The notes under the pieces were generated by a model. It was not told where the DNA came from. It ran no database searches and saw only the letters and a list, made by a program, of their open reading frames with translations. Source: Streptomyces angustmyceticus (GTDB lineage Bacteria > Actinomycetota > Actinomycetes > Streptomycetales > Streptomycetaceae). From it: a stretch of DNA of 64,000 nt. Positions within the stretch are counted from its first letter, which is position 1. Each line of letters opens with the position of its first letter. Positions 8,608-18,074 of this stretch are shown here, one piece after another. Made by a program: the position numbers and the translations under genes. Location: contig NZ_CP082945.1 of assembly GCF_019933235.1 (NCBI RefSeq), forward strand, positions 6,795,501-6,859,500, given 5' to 3'.

Positions 8608-9081
8608 TCAGGTCTCCGCGAGCCGGCGGTCCAGGGCCCGCGCCGACTCCCTGAAGGCGCGTCCCAGGCCCGGCCTGGCCAGCGTCAGCAGGAAGCGGAC
8701 CGGGGCCGGGCCGTCCGCCGCGAACATCCACCGCAGCCGGGTGCCGCCGCCCGAGGGCGTCAGGCGCCAGTCCTCCAACAGGGCGTGCAGGCCAGGGGCG
8801 TTGGTGGTGTCGACCCGGTAGGCGTAGTGGCTGTCGGGCTCGGCCGCCAGGACCGTTTCCGTGAAGCGGGTGCCGCCGGTCAGGTGCACCTCGCGGCCGG
8901 AGCCGCCGTGCGTCGGCGCCGACCGGGTCACGCCCGTGAACCAGTGCGACCAGCCCGCCACATCGTCCGCCAGCGCCGCAAACACCTTCTCGGGCCGCGC
9001 GGTGACCTCCGCCGCGAACACCAGCCGCAGCGGTGCGGACTCGGCGAAGTCGAGTTCCACGGGGCGGAGTTGGCGTGCCAT
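8608..9081 (-). CDS. SRPBCC family protein
   Basis: A 157-aa START/Bet v1-like protein of the polyketide cyclase/dehydrase group. The fold is suggested by the strand-helix-strand pattern APLRLVFAAEVTARPEKVF, the conserved ALADDVAGWSHWF helix and the C-terminal long helix PGLGRAFRESARALDRRL. Such proteins bind hydrophobic ligands or act as stress-response ligand carriers; the ligand is unknown. It is transcribed toward the Cds1-like gene, with a 203-base gap that holds no convincing gene. Confidence 0.75.
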   Translation of the reverse strand: MARQLRPVELDFAESAPLRLVFAAEVTARPEKVFAALADDVAGWSHWFTGVTRSAPTHGGSGREVHLTGGTRFTETVLAAEPDSHYAYRVDTTNAPGLHALLEDWRLTPSGGGTRLRWMFAADGPAPVRFLLTLARPGLGRAFRESARALDRRLAET

Positions 9082-9175
9082 GGGACGAGCACCCCCTACG
9101 GGACGGTCGGCGGGCCTGCGTGCCTCACGATAGCTGACGGGCCGTCAGTGCGTCAGCCGGTACGCCAGCAGGTCG

Positions 9176-10021
9176 TCAGAGGTCCGCGTCGACCGGCTGC
9201 TCGCCCGCCACCACCAGCTCCGGCGGCAGCTCGGCGAACTCCGCGCGGGCCTCGGCGGACAGCCCGGCATCCGTCACCAGCACCTCCACCTGATCCAGTG
9301 TCGCGAACGAACTCAGGCCGACCGTGCCCCACTTGGTGTGGTCGGCGACCACCACCACCCGGCGCGCGGACCGTACGAAATGCCGGTTGGTCTCGGCCTC
9401 CGCCAGGTTGGGGGTCGACAGCCCGGCCTCCACCGATATGCCGTGCACCCCGAGGAAGAGCACATCGAAGTGCAGCGAGCGGATCGCGGCGTCCGCCACC
9501 GGGCCCACCAGGGTGTCCGACGGGGTACGCACCCCGCCCGTCAGCACCACCGTCGCGGCGCCGGCGCGCGGCCCCGCGCCACCGCTGGCCGCCGCCCGCT
9601 GCGCGCTGTAGAACACATCGGCCACCCGCACCGAGTTCGTCACCACCGTCAGGTCCGGAACGTCCAGCAGCTGCTGGGCCAGCGCGAACGCGGTCGTACC
9701 GCCCGCCAGCGCGATCGCGCTGCCCGGCGCCGCCATCTCGGCCGCCGCCTTGGCGATGTCCTCCTTGGCGTTCAGCTCCAGCGCCGACTTCACCTCGAAG
9801 CCGGGCTCGTGCGCGCTCGGCTCGCTGACCGGCACCGCGCCGCCGTGCACCTTCTCCACCATGCCCTGCCGGGCCAGCGCGTCCAGATCGCGACGGACCG
9901 TCATATCGGACACGTTCAGCTTGCGGGTGAGTTCATTGACCCGCACCCCGCCGCGCCGCCTGATCTCGTCGAGAATCAGGGCCCGCCGCTGCTCCGCGAG
10001 GAGGTTCTGGTTGTCGCTCAC
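9176..10021 (-). CDS. DeoR/GlpR family transcriptional regulator
   Basis: A 281-aa DeoR-type regulator. The N-terminal helix-turn-helix is clear (RRRGGVRVNELTRKLNVSDM then TVRRDLDALARQG), and the C-terminal sugar-phosphate sensor domain has AGGTTAFALAQ, VVTNSVRVADV and VVVADHTKWG motifs. Members respond to phosphorylated sugars or polyols. GTG 10021 is preceded by GGAAGGGA about nine bases upstream. No sugar operon adjoins it, so its target is probably elsewhere. Confidence 0.85.
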   Translation of the reverse strand: MSDNQNLLAEQRRALILDEIRRRGGVRVNELTRKLNVSDMTVRRDLDALARQGMVEKVHGGAVPVSEPSAHEPGFEVKSALELNAKEDIAKAAAEMAAPGSAIALAGGTTAFALAQQLLDVPDLTVVTNSVRVADVFYSAQRAAASGGAGPRAGAATVVLTGGVRTPSDTLVGPVADAAIRSLHFDVLFLGVHGISVEAGLSTPNLAEAETNRHFVRSARRVVVVADHTKWGTVGLSSFATLDQVEVLVTDAGLSAEARAEFAELPPELVVAGEQPVDADL

Positions 10022-10578
10022 CCCGGCCCGTCCCTTCCGCCCCGGCTCGCTGTGTCGGGTCGTACGCGCTGGCTGCCGCCTGCGATCACTGATGCCCTCA
10101 TCCTCGCACGAGGTACTGACAGTGGGGCTGGTGACGGGAGAAGTGAGGGCTGGTGGGGGACGCGCGGGCGCGCAAAGCGACCCGCCTCCCGCCCCACCCC
10201 CAAGTGCCGCCGCGGTGTGGGTGCTGGATGCGCGGTGCGGGGGAAGAGACAATCCGGGGGGTGCCGCACCGCGCGACGCGCACACGAACAACAACGGGGC
10301 ACCACCGCACGGCACGAGCCACCGCGCGCACCACCCGGCGAACGAAGCAACGACAGCGCAGGCACCACCCCGCGCACGAACCGATCTCAGCACACGCACC
10401 ACCCGCGCACGAACCCAAAGCAGCACAAGCACCTCACGGCACGAGCGCCTCACAGCACGAGCCTCACAGCGCCATCACCACCCAGCACGACGCCCACCAC
10501 GCACCACCCCACCCGCGAGAAGCCCGAGCACCACACACCCAGCCCGCACCGCACGGCGCACGACTACGGGGGACACCA
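10022..10578. other. Gene-free AC-rich spacer
   Basis: A 557-base gap between the divergent DeoR and hydrolase genes. From about 10210 to 10560 the plus strand is strikingly rich in A and C, with many short iterations of GCAC, CACC and CGGCACGAGC-like words and very little T. Frames open here on both strands have the composition of shadow frames, so I call no gene. Confidence 0.55.
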
Positions 10579-13029
10579 GTGGAGACCGCGGACCCGACAC
10601 CGCAGGCGCGTTCAACGGACCGCGAGGGAGGTCCGGAGGGGCCGCCGCCCGGCGTGCCGCAGCTGTCCCTGGAGCTGCTGGTGCACGGCGTCGGCGGCAC
10701 CACCGCACAGGAGATGCTCGGCGACCCGCGCGTCCAGTTGATCACCGGCGACGACACGGCCGCCTGTTACCGGCGCACGGACGACGCGGACGCCGAGCAG
10801 CGGCCCGACGACTACCGCGGCGAGCCGGTGCGCGAGGCGTACTGCTGGTCGAACCTCACCTCGGGCAACGGGGCCCGCGCCCTGTGGCTGCTGCTGGTGC
10901 CCTTCATGGTCGCCAACCTCGCCCACTGGATGCGCCCGGCCGCCCCGCCCGAGCATCCGGCCCAGCGCCTCTACGACCTTCTGGTGCGCATCCTGGCCCT
11001 CACCCTCACCGTCCTGCTCGCCGCCGCGGCCTGCGAGGTCGCCCTCGACCTCACCGCCTGGCAGTGCGCCGGCACCACCCTCTGCGCCGCGGACAAGTCC
11101 TGGATGGGCTTCCTCAGCCCCGACAACTCCGGCTGGTGGAGTGCCCCGGGCCGCCGTCTCGCCCTCGCCTCGATGGTGCCGTTGCTGGTCGTCGGCTTCC
11201 TGTGGTGGCTCTCGCACCGTACGTGGAGCGCCTACGAATCCGCCTCACCGCCGCCCCGGCAGCCCGGTACCTCCCGCGACACCCCCGTCGCCGAACGCAC
11301 CGCGCTCAGCCTCAACGGCTTCTGGTACGGCCGCCGGCTGGTCGCCCGGCTGCGCGCCGCGCACACCACGGCCGGCGTGCTGACCATCGCCGCCGTGCTC
11401 CTCGCGGCCGGCGCCCGGGCCGACGGCCGCGACGGCGGCCACACCGCCCTCGCGGTCACCGGACGCGCGCTGGCCGCCCTGGTCATCCTGCTCGCGGCCG
11501 TCACCGTCGTGGTCGTCTGGCGCACCGCCCGCAGCGAGGCCGCGCCGGACGACGAGTCCGACCATCTGGTGGTGCGGGCGCTGCCGTTCGCCTCCCTCGG
11601 GGCGCTGGCACTGATCGTCGTGCACACCGGCTGGGCGCGGCCCGGGGCCCACAGCCACGGCGCCCTGCCCGGTGCGGCGGCCTTCGGCGGGATCGCCGTC
11701 TTCCAGGGCCTGTTGGTGCTGGCGCTGGCGCTGACCGCCTGGGTCCTGCAGCGTTCCGCCCCCGACGACGCCCGGACCGCGCTGTGCGGCATGGGCGGGC
11801 CCGCCGTGGCCCTGCTGGCGTGCGCGGTCGGCGGGGTGCTGTCCGGGGGAGTGGCGCAGCGGTTCGCGGACTGGCTGGACGGCGGGGCGACCCCCGGCCA
11901 GGACCACGCGCCCATCCCGGGGCCGCCGGTCCTGCTGTCCTGGCAGGCGTCGGTCATCCCGGTCCTGCTGGTCGTCGTCGTGCTCGTCGTGATGCTCGCC
12001 GCGGTACGCGTGATGATCGTCAGCCGCCGGGTGGCCAAGGACGTCCCCGGGCTCTACGACCCGCGCGAGCACCCCGACGAGCGCCGGACGAAGCGGATCG
12101 CCGGCACCATCGCAGGCGCCGGACTCACCGACTCCGCCCCCGTCCTGGTCGCGGCCACCGCCGCCGTGACCCTCGTGCTCGGCGCGGGCGCGGTGGCCGG
12201 CGCCTGGCTGAGCGACCGGGCGCCGGGCCGCGCCACCGAGGGGGCGCCGCCGGTCCTGCACGCCGCCGCGGAGACCGCCGAGTCCCTGGGCTCCTGGCTG
12301 ATGAGCGCCGGCGTCATACTGCTGATCACCATGGGCCGGCGGGCCTACCGCGACCACTCCGCCCGCCGCACCATCGGCATCCTCTGGGACGTCGGGACGT
12401 TCTGGCCGCGCGCCGCCCACCCCTTCGCGCCGCCCTGCTACGCCGAGCGCGCGGTCCCCGACCTCACCTGGCGGATGGCCACCTGGACCGAGCGGTTCGA
12501 CGGCCGGCTGGTGCTCTCCGGGCACTCCCAGGGCAGTGTGCTGGCGGCCGCCGCCGTCTGGCAGCTGGACCTGGTCACCCGCAGCCGGGTCGCGCTGCTG
12601 ACCTACGGCAGCCCGCTGGAGCGGCTCTACGGACGCTGGTTCCCCGCCTTCTTCGGGCCGCCGGCGCTGACCGGACTGCACCGTCAGATGGACGACTGGC
12701 GCAACCTGTGGCGCTTCACCGACCCCATCGGCGGCCCCATCCGGCTCACCTGCGACGACGGCCGCCGGATCGACGAGGGGCCGCTGCGCGACCCGCTCGC
12801 CTTCGGCCGGACCCTGCAGAACCCGCTGCCCGCCCAGATACTGGGCCACGGCGACTACCAGGCCGACCCGGTCTTCGGCCGGGTGCGCGCCGAGCTGATC
12901 GCCCGGCTCGGCCCGGACCTGCCGGGCCAGCGGCCCGCAGGACACCGCGCGTCCGGCGGGTGTCCGGACGACCGCCCGGCACAGGGCAGTCCGGGCGCTC
13001 AGGGGAGTTCGGGCAGATCGTCCGGGTAG
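10579..13029 (+). CDS. Multi-pass membrane protein with split alpha/beta-hydrolase domain
   Basis: An 816-aa protein. HGVGG (residues 36-40), a typical oxyanion-hole segment of serine hydrolases, occurs near the N-terminus, while the nucleophile elbow GHSQG with Ser650 occurs near the C-terminus. Between them lie about ten hydrophobic segments (for example LWLLLVPFMVANLAHW and ILALTLTVLLAAAACEVAL). The hydrolase fold therefore seems to be interrupted by a large membrane block. GTG 10579 is chosen because GGGGGA lies about six bases upstream. Its 3' end overlaps the convergent AAA gene by 31 bases. The substrate is unknown; lipid or ester hydrolysis at the membrane is plausible. Confidence 0.7.
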   Translation: METADPTPQARSTDREGGPEGPPPGVPQLSLELLVHGVGGTTAQEMLGDPRVQLITGDDTAACYRRTDDADAEQRPDDYRGEPVREAYCWSNLTSGNGARALWLLLVPFMVANLAHWMRPAAPPEHPAQRLYDLLVRILALTLTVLLAAAACEVALDLTAWQCAGTTLCAADKSWMGFLSPDNSGWWSAPGRRLALASMVPLLVVGFLWWLSHRTWSAYESASPPPRQPGTSRDTPVAERTALSLNGFWYGRRLVARLRAAHTTAGVLTIAAVLLAAGARADGRDGGHTALAVTGRALAALVILLAAVTVVVVWRTARSEAAPDDESDHLVVRALPFASLGALALIVVHTGWARPGAHSHGALPGAAAFGGIAVFQGLLVLALALTAWVLQRSAPDDARTALCGMGGPAVALLACAVGGVLSGGVAQRFADWLDGGATPGQDHAPIPGPPVLLSWQASVIPVLLVVVVLVVMLAAVRVMIVSRRVAKDVPGLYDPREHPDERRTKRIAGTIAGAGLTDSAPVLVAATAAVTLVLGAGAVAGAWLSDRAPGRATEGAPPVLHAAAETAESLGSWLMSAGVILLITMGRRAYRDHSARRTIGILWDVGTFWPRAAHPFAPPCYAERAVPDLTWRMATWTERFDGRLVLSGHSQGSVLAAAAVWQLDLVTRSRVALLTYGSPLERLYGRWFPAFFGPPALTGLHRQMDDWRNLWRFTDPIGGPIRLTCDDGRRIDEGPLRDPLAFGRTLQNPLPAQILGHGDYQADPVFGRVRAELIARLGPDLPGQRPAGHRASGGCPDDRPAQGSPGAQGSSGRSSG

Positions 13030-15443
13030 AGCAGGCACAGGTCGTCGGTGTCCGGGGCGGCCAGCTGCGCCACCCGCCCCGCGTGCCGCTCGACCATCGC
13101 CTCGAAGGTCTGCCGCGCGGTACGGCCGTTGCCGAACGACGGCCCCTTGGGCAGTGCCGTGAAGTACTTCAGCAGCGCCTCGCCGGTCCCCTCGGCGAGG
13201 CGGTACTCGTGCTCCTCGCCCTGCTGCTCGACGATCCGCAGCAACTCCTCGGGGGCGTAGTCGCCGAAGGTGATGGTGCGTGAGAAACGGGACGCCACAC
13301 CGGGGTTGACCGCCAGGAAGCGCTCCATCTCGGCGGTGTAGCCCGCCACGATCACCACCACGGCCTCGCGGTGGTCCTCCATCAGCTTCACCAGGGTGTC
13401 GATGGCCTCCCGCCCGAAGTCCCGCCCGGAGTCCTCGGGGGAGAGGGCGTACGCCTCGTCGATGAAGAGCACCCCGCCGCGCGCCCGGTCGAACGCCTCC
13501 TGGGTACGGATCGCCGTCGACCCGATGTGCTCGCCGACCAGGTCCACCCGGGACACCTCGACCAGATGGCCGCGTTCCAGCACCGCCAGGGACGCCAGGA
13601 TCTCGCCGTACAGCCGCGCCACGGTCGTCTTGCCGGTGCCGGGGGAGCCGGTGAACACCAGGTGGCGGCGGACGGACGCGGCCTTCAGGCCGGCCTCCTG
13701 GCGCCGTCGGCCGATCTCGATCATGTTGATCAGGCTGCGCACCTCGCGCTTGACGCTCTCCAGCCCCACGAGGGTGTCGAGTTCGCCCAGCACCTCGTCG
13801 GAGGGCCGGCTGCTGACGGCCGGTTCCGGGGCGGCCGGGGCGGCCGGGGCGGCCGGCGGCGGAAGCTGCGCCGGGACGGTGCCCAGCAGCCCCGCCGTCT
13901 GCGTCGCCTGCTGCACCGCGGGGGCCGCCACCGCCCCGGCCGCCGGCGTCTGCACGGCACGGCTCTCGTCGCTGGTGCAGTCCTGGACCGTCGGCCCGTC
14001 GCTCTGTCCGGCGCCGCCGTCGGCGAACTCGTAGCCGCCGCGCGCACACCGCTCCGTACGGCACCGGGTCAGCGCCGTACGGCAGCCGTCGATCACATGG
14101 AAGCCGAACCCCGAGCTGCCGGTGACGCGGCAGCCCTGGAAGGTGCCGCGGCCCTCGGCGGAGACGTAGAAGCCGGCCTCGGCCGGTGAACTGACCGTGC
14201 AGCCCTCGATGGTGGGGTCCGCGCCCTTGGTGACGATCACCCCGGTCTGCGCGCCGTCGATGGTGCAGTTGGCGAGGGTGCCGCCGCTGCCGTGGTCGCG
14301 GAACCACGCACCGGTCGCCGCCTCCCGGATGCGGCAGTCGTCGAGCTGTACGGTCGCCCCGTCGCTGACCGACACCGCGGTGTTGCGCACCTGCGCGATG
14401 TCGCAGTCCACGACGTCGGCGCGGGAGCCCCGGTCCAGCACGAACAGGGCGTCCGGCACGTCGTGCACCCGCGTCGAGTCCAGCAGCGCGGTGGCGCCGT
14501 CGCTGACCCACACCGCCGGATAGTCGCCCGTGCTGTCGTGGATCTCGCACTGGTTGGCGTCCACGCGGGTGCCCGGGTCCCATACGGACAGGCCATTGCG
14601 TCCGAAGTGCCGCACCGTGCTGCGGGTCAGCGTCAGCACCGAACGCGACCGCAGATCGACCGCGTTCTCCGGGATGTCGTGGATGTCGCAGTCGGCGAGG
14701 GTGAGCACCGCGTCGGTGTCGAGGGTGACGCCGTCGGCGGAGGTGCGGTGCACGGTGCAGTCGGTGAGGTGGCCGGTGGCCCGCGCGGCCACCTGGATCC
14801 CCGCGCCCTTGATCTCGTACAGCTCGCAGCCCACCGCCTCGACCGCGCTGCCCTCGCCGTTGACCGACAGGCCGGCGCCCGAGGCGTGGTGGATCCGGCA
14901 GTTCTCCAGCCGGGGGTGGGCCCCGCCGCGCACCGCCACCCCCGTCTGCCCGGCGGCCATCACCTCGCACTCCTCGAAGACGCCGCCCGCGCCGTCCAGG
15001 ACGCTGATGCCCACCCCGCCCGCGTTGTCGACCGTGCAGCGCCGCACCGTCGGGCGGGCGCCGCCGCGCACCTCGATGCCGGACGCGGAGCGGGTCACCA
15101 CCCGCAGGCCGGTCAGCTCCGGGGCGCCGTCCTCCACCAGCAGCGCGGGCGAGGCCGAGTCCGTGGCCTCCAGGTGCAGATCGTGGACGGTGGCCGAGGC
15201 GCGGACGGTCAGCGCGACGCCGTCGGCGGGGGCGATCCGCACCGAGCCGCGCGCCCCGTCCGGGCCTCGCAGCGTCACCGCGCGCACCAGCACCAGGTTC
15301 TCCCGGTAGGTGCCGGCCGGGACGGTCAGCACATCACCGTCCCCGGCGGCTTCCAGGGCGGCGGCGAGCGAGTTGTACTCCCCTGTGCGGCGCCGCCAAC
15401 GCGACGTTCCGGAGTGCGTCACCTGGACCGAGCCCTGTGCCAT
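12999..15443 (-). CDS. Right-handed beta-helix / CbxX-type AAA ATPase fusion
   Basis: An 814-aa protein. About residues 20-500 form serial parallel beta-helix repeats of the pectate-lyase or NosD type (patterns such as GVGISVLDGAGGVFEECEV). A proline/alanine linker follows. Then comes a CbxX/CfqX-like AAA domain with Walker A GSPGTGKTT (599-607), Walker B GGVLFIDEAYAL and an arginine-finger region ASRFSRTI. EccA of type VII secretion and SpoVK have the same AAA type. The role is unknown; the ATPase may remodel a partner recruited by the beta-helix. ATG 15443 begins at MAQGSVQVTHSG, and no strong Shine-Dalgarno sequence is present. Confidence 0.78.
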   Translation of the reverse strand: MAQGSVQVTHSGTSRWRRRTGEYNSLAAALEAAGDGDVLTVPAGTYRENLVLVRAVTLRGPDGARGSVRIAPADGVALTVRASATVHDLHLEATDSASPALLVEDGAPELTGLRVVTRSASGIEVRGGARPTVRRCTVDNAGGVGISVLDGAGGVFEECEVMAAGQTGVAVRGGAHPRLENCRIHHASGAGLSVNGEGSAVEAVGCELYEIKGAGIQVAARATGHLTDCTVHRTSADGVTLDTDAVLTLADCDIHDIPENAVDLRSRSVLTLTRSTVRHFGRNGLSVWDPGTRVDANQCEIHDSTGDYPAVWVSDGATALLDSTRVHDVPDALFVLDRGSRADVVDCDIAQVRNTAVSVSDGATVQLDDCRIREAATGAWFRDHGSGGTLANCTIDGAQTGVIVTKGADPTIEGCTVSSPAEAGFYVSAEGRGTFQGCRVTGSSGFGFHVIDGCRTALTRCRTERCARGGYEFADGGAGQSDGPTVQDCTSDESRAVQTPAAGAVAAPAVQQATQTAGLLGTVPAQLPPPAAPAAPAAPEPAVSSRPSDEVLGELDTLVGLESVKREVRSLINMIEIGRRRQEAGLKAASVRRHLVFTGSPGTGKTTVARLYGEILASLAVLERGHLVEVSRVDLVGEHIGSTAIRTQEAFDRARGGVLFIDEAYALSPEDSGRDFGREAIDTLVKLMEDHREAVVVIVAGYTAEMERFLAVNPGVASRFSRTITFGDYAPEELLRIVEQQGEEHEYRLAEGTGEALLKYFTALPKGPSFGNGRTARQTFEAMVERHAGRVAQLAAPDTDDLCLLYPDDLPELP

Positions 15444-15610
15444 GGCGCTGTCGTGTCCCCACTTCGTGCGGCTGTCGTCGGCCCGGCACCATCCGTCCGC
15501 GGATGTCCGCATTCCGGTCTGCGAGGCCCCAGCCGAGAGGCTGGCGCCACCACCGTAGCGCGCCCGGCGGACGGGAGTTGACACGGTCGGCAGCCCGGAA
15601 AGGCGGCCTC

Positions 15611-16213
15611 TCAACTCCCCGCGCCGGCCCGGCCCCAGTCCTGGCCGGCCCGCTCCCACGCCTCGTCCCAGCGGCGGAAGCGACGCACCATCAGCAGCCA
15701 GACGATCAGCCGCCGGGCGCCCTCGATCATCATGCCGACCCCGGCCGCGGTGCCGAGACCGGCCAGCACCGCGTGCGTACCCGCCGTGCTCGCGTCCATA
15801 GGCCGCGGCACCACCCGGCCCCGGCCGTCCGTCCAGATCCGGAACCGCTCACCGGTCTCCACCGGACGCGGCGCGGCGAGCTGCCCCATGTGCGCGGTGC
15901 CGTCCCGGCCCGTCCAGCGGGCGACGACCCGGCGGTGCGCATCGCGCTGCGAGGAGGTCTCGGGATCGGGGTCGAGCGGGGTACGGGAGACCAGCCGGTC
16001 GACCGTCACCCACTCCAGATGCCGCTGCTGGTGCTGTATCCGTACGGTCGTCAGCAGCGCGCCGTGCGTGGACCGCCCGGCGAGCAAGCCCGCGGAGGTC
16101 GCCCCGAAGACGACCAGCAGGGCGGCGGCGAGCGCCACCCAGGCCTCGACCCGGTCGGTCCGGCGCCGCAGCGGGTTGTGCCGCCAGCGCCATACACCTC
16201 TCATCGCTCGCAT
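15611..16213 (-). CDS. Rv1733c-like two-helix membrane protein
   Basis: A 200-aa protein with the N-terminal basic segment WRWRHNPLRRRTDRVEAW, then one membrane helix (about residues 27-48), a soluble loop and a second helix near residues 150-172. This layout matches the actinobacterial Rv1733c family, which has no known biochemical function. A purine-rich GAGGGGG about five bases before ATG 16213 decides the start; longer in-frame starts lack such a site. Confidence 0.75.
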   Translation of the reverse strand: MRAMRGVWRWRHNPLRRRTDRVEAWVALAAALLVVFGATSAGLLAGRSTHGALLTTVRIQHQQRHLEWVTVDRLVSRTPLDPDPETSSQRDAHRRVVARWTGRDGTAHMGQLAAPRPVETGERFRIWTDGRGRVVPRPMDASTAGTHAVLAGLGTAAGVGMMIEGARRLIVWLLMVRRFRRWDEAWERAGQDWGRAGAGS

Positions 16214-16375
16214 CCTGCCCCCTCTCCGTGTCCGTGGATACCTCATGAGGGGTGGTCCACGCGAGACTTCCGCCAAGAGAGAGCAACTTCACCCGGTACA
16301 AAGAGCGACAACCGGACGTATGGCGCGTGAACCGGGACCCGCGCGCCGGAGCGCGCGGCCCGCACGGCATCGCGC

Positions 16376-16712
16376 TCAGTGCAGCCGTACCGCCGGCGTC
16401 ACCACGGCACCCGGCCCCGCCGTCCCCGGAGCCCCCGCGGCCACCGTGAAACGGTCCGCCACCAGCCGCGCCGGCCACAGTCCGCGGCCCTTCGGCGCGC
16501 CGTCCCTCGCCGTCCGCGCCGAGCGCGCGCACCCAGCCCATGTCGATGTACGCCCGCAGGCCCGCGTAGCCCTCGGCCGTCGTCCGGTCCGTCTCCGCGT
16601 ACAGCCGGCCCATCTGGCGCGCCGCGGTGAACTCCGTGTCCGGCCGGATCACCTCGCGCATGCTGCTCACCACCAACTGGCCGCGCGCCCGCCCGAACCG
16701 GCGAACGGCCAT
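16376..16712 (-). pseudogene. Frameshifted small conserved gene
   Basis: The reading frame starts at ATG 16712 (MAVRRFGRARGQLVVSSM) and is coding-like through YIDMGWVRALGADGEG. After about position 16500 the continuation with good third-position G/C is one frame away (APKGRGLWPARLVADRFTV, ending PAVRLH and TGA at 16376-16378). Removing one C near 16497-16501 would join them into a protein of about 112 residues. I do not recognise the family. It may be a true pseudogene or a single-base sequence error. It lies between the MOSC and Rv1733c-like genes on the same strand. Confidence 0.6.
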
Positions 16713-16745
16713 GGCGGCCCGTCGGGTGCGTACCGTGCCGGCCGG

Positions 16746-17570
16746 TCAGCCGAGTATCTCGAACGGGTCGCCGATGCGGATCGTGCCCAACCCGCGGGGG
16801 ATCAGATTCTGGCCGAAGACCAGCCGGTCACCGAAGCGGCGGTGCCGGGCGAGGGTGCGCAGCGGCTCCTTGCCGCGCTCGGCGGTGAGCTGGTCGGTGG
16901 TGGTGATCACGCAGCGCGAGCTGGGCTTGGCCACCTCGAAGTCCACCTCGCCGATGCGGACGCGCCGCCAGTCGTCCTCCGCCCAGGGGGCGGTGCCGTC
17001 CACCACCACATTGGGCCGGAAACGGTTCATGGGCAGCGGGCCCTCGTCGGCGTGGTCGCCCTGCGCGATGAGGGAGTTGAGGGCGTCCAGTGACGAGGTG
17101 GAGGTCAGCAGCAGCGGGAAGCCGTCGGCGAAGCTGACCGTGTCACCGGGCATGCAGTGGTCCGGGTCGATGGGCCGGCGCTTCTCCGGGGCGTCGAGGT
17201 GCACCAGCCGGCACTCGACGCCCAGATAGCCGCCGAACCACTCGGCCGCCGCCGGGTCCGCCGGCACCGCCTCGACCTCTTCGTTCCACATCCGGACCGG
17301 GACCGTCTCCCCGAAGGCGGGCACCTCGACCGTCAGCGGCTCCCTGCCGGGCGCGGTGCACCGGAGCCCGCCGCCGGGCTGCTCCTCGGCGCGGGCCAAC
17401 GCGAGGGTCCGCTGCTGCCGTTGGGTGATCTGCCTGCCCTCGGCGTCCACCAGCAGCCAGCGTCGGTCCCCCGCGAGCCCCCACGGCTCCACGACCGCCT
17501 CGCCGGGACCGGACCCCGCAATGGATTTGACCGGGTAGAGATGGATCGACCGGAGGGCAGGCTTGAGCAT
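16746..17570 (-). CDS. MOSC domain-containing protein
   Basis: A 274-aa protein with the MOSC N-terminal beta-barrel (LRSIHLYPVKSIAG) and a C-terminal MOSC domain in which the sulfur-carrying cysteine is likely the one in SSRCVITTTD. Related proteins (mARC/YiiM/YcbX groups) transfer sulfur or use a molybdenum cofactor to reduce N-hydroxylated compounds. The length and N-terminal domain fit the YcbX/mARC-like type. ATG 17570 was chosen; ATG 17579 is also in frame. Directly downstream is the frameshifted small gene. Confidence 0.85.
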   Translation of the reverse strand: MLKPALRSIHLYPVKSIAGSGPGEAVVEPWGLAGDRRWLLVDAEGRQITQRQQRTLALARAEEQPGGGLRCTAPGREPLTVEVPAFGETVPVRMWNEEVEAVPADPAAAEWFGGYLGVECRLVHLDAPEKRRPIDPDHCMPGDTVSFADGFPLLLTSTSSLDALNSLIAQGDHADEGPLPMNRFRPNVVVDGTAPWAEDDWRRVRIGEVDFEVAKPSSRCVITTTDQLTAERGKEPLRTLARHRRFGDRLVFGQNLIPRGLGTIRIGDPFEILG

Positions 17571-17617
17571 GCCCTCCATCCTGCCAGCAGCCTCGGACAG
17601 CCGGCCGGTCGGCCGGG

Positions 17618-18067
17618 TCAGTACCCCCGCGGATCCTGCCGGCCGTACGGGTCGTCGTACGGCGACGCCTGCCGGGGCGCCACCGGAGCGGCCGGGCGCA
17701 TCGCCTCGTAGCCCGTGCCCATGGGCGGCCGCTGGGGCTGCTGCTGTTGCGGGGACTGGTAGCCGCGGCCGCCGCCCGCCTGCTGCGGGATGTACGGCGC
17801 CGGGGCCTGCTGCAGCGGGGCGACCGGCTGCGCGGCCGCTCCCGGATAGCCCTGGGGCGACGGGTGGGAGGGCGCGGCCGGGAGTGCCGGCAGCGCCGAG
17901 GGGAGCGCCGGCAAATAGGACGAACCCGTCTCGTACGGGGAGGGGTTCACCCGGATCGGGGCGATCTGCGGCGTACCCCGTTCGGCTACGAGGCTGTCGT
18001 AGATCGGGGTGTCCGGGAAGGAGGGCGAAGCGTAGTAGCCGCCGTAGGTAGAGCGGGGGGAGGTCAT
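17618..18067 (-). CDS. Proline/glutamine-rich protein, probably DUF6643 family
   Basis: A 149-aa low-complexity protein. Its conserved N-terminus (SPRSTYGGYYASPSFPDTPI, then VAERGTPQIAPIRV) looks like the Streptomyces DUF6643 family, and the rest is rich in Pro, Gln, Ala and Tyr. No function is known. A TAACTT box seven bases before the ATG suggests a leaderless start; a GAGG directly next to the ATG is too close to act as a ribosome-binding site. It diverges from the TerD gene. Confidence 0.7.
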   Translation of the reverse strand: MTSPRSTYGGYYASPSFPDTPIYDSLVAERGTPQIAPIRVNPSPYETGSSYLPALPSALPALPAAPSHPSPQGYPGAAAQPVAPLQQAPAPYIPQQAGGGRGYQSPQQQQPQRPPMGTGYEAMRPAAPVAPRQASPYDDPYGRQDPRGY

Positions 18068-18074
18068 ACCTCAT

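Noticed and set aside
11245..14970. A 1241-codon open frame on the minus strand across the hydrolase and AAA genes
   Set aside because: It is antisense to the hydrolase and out of frame with the AAA gene; its Gly/Ala/Arg-rich product is typical of shadow frames in GC-rich DNA.
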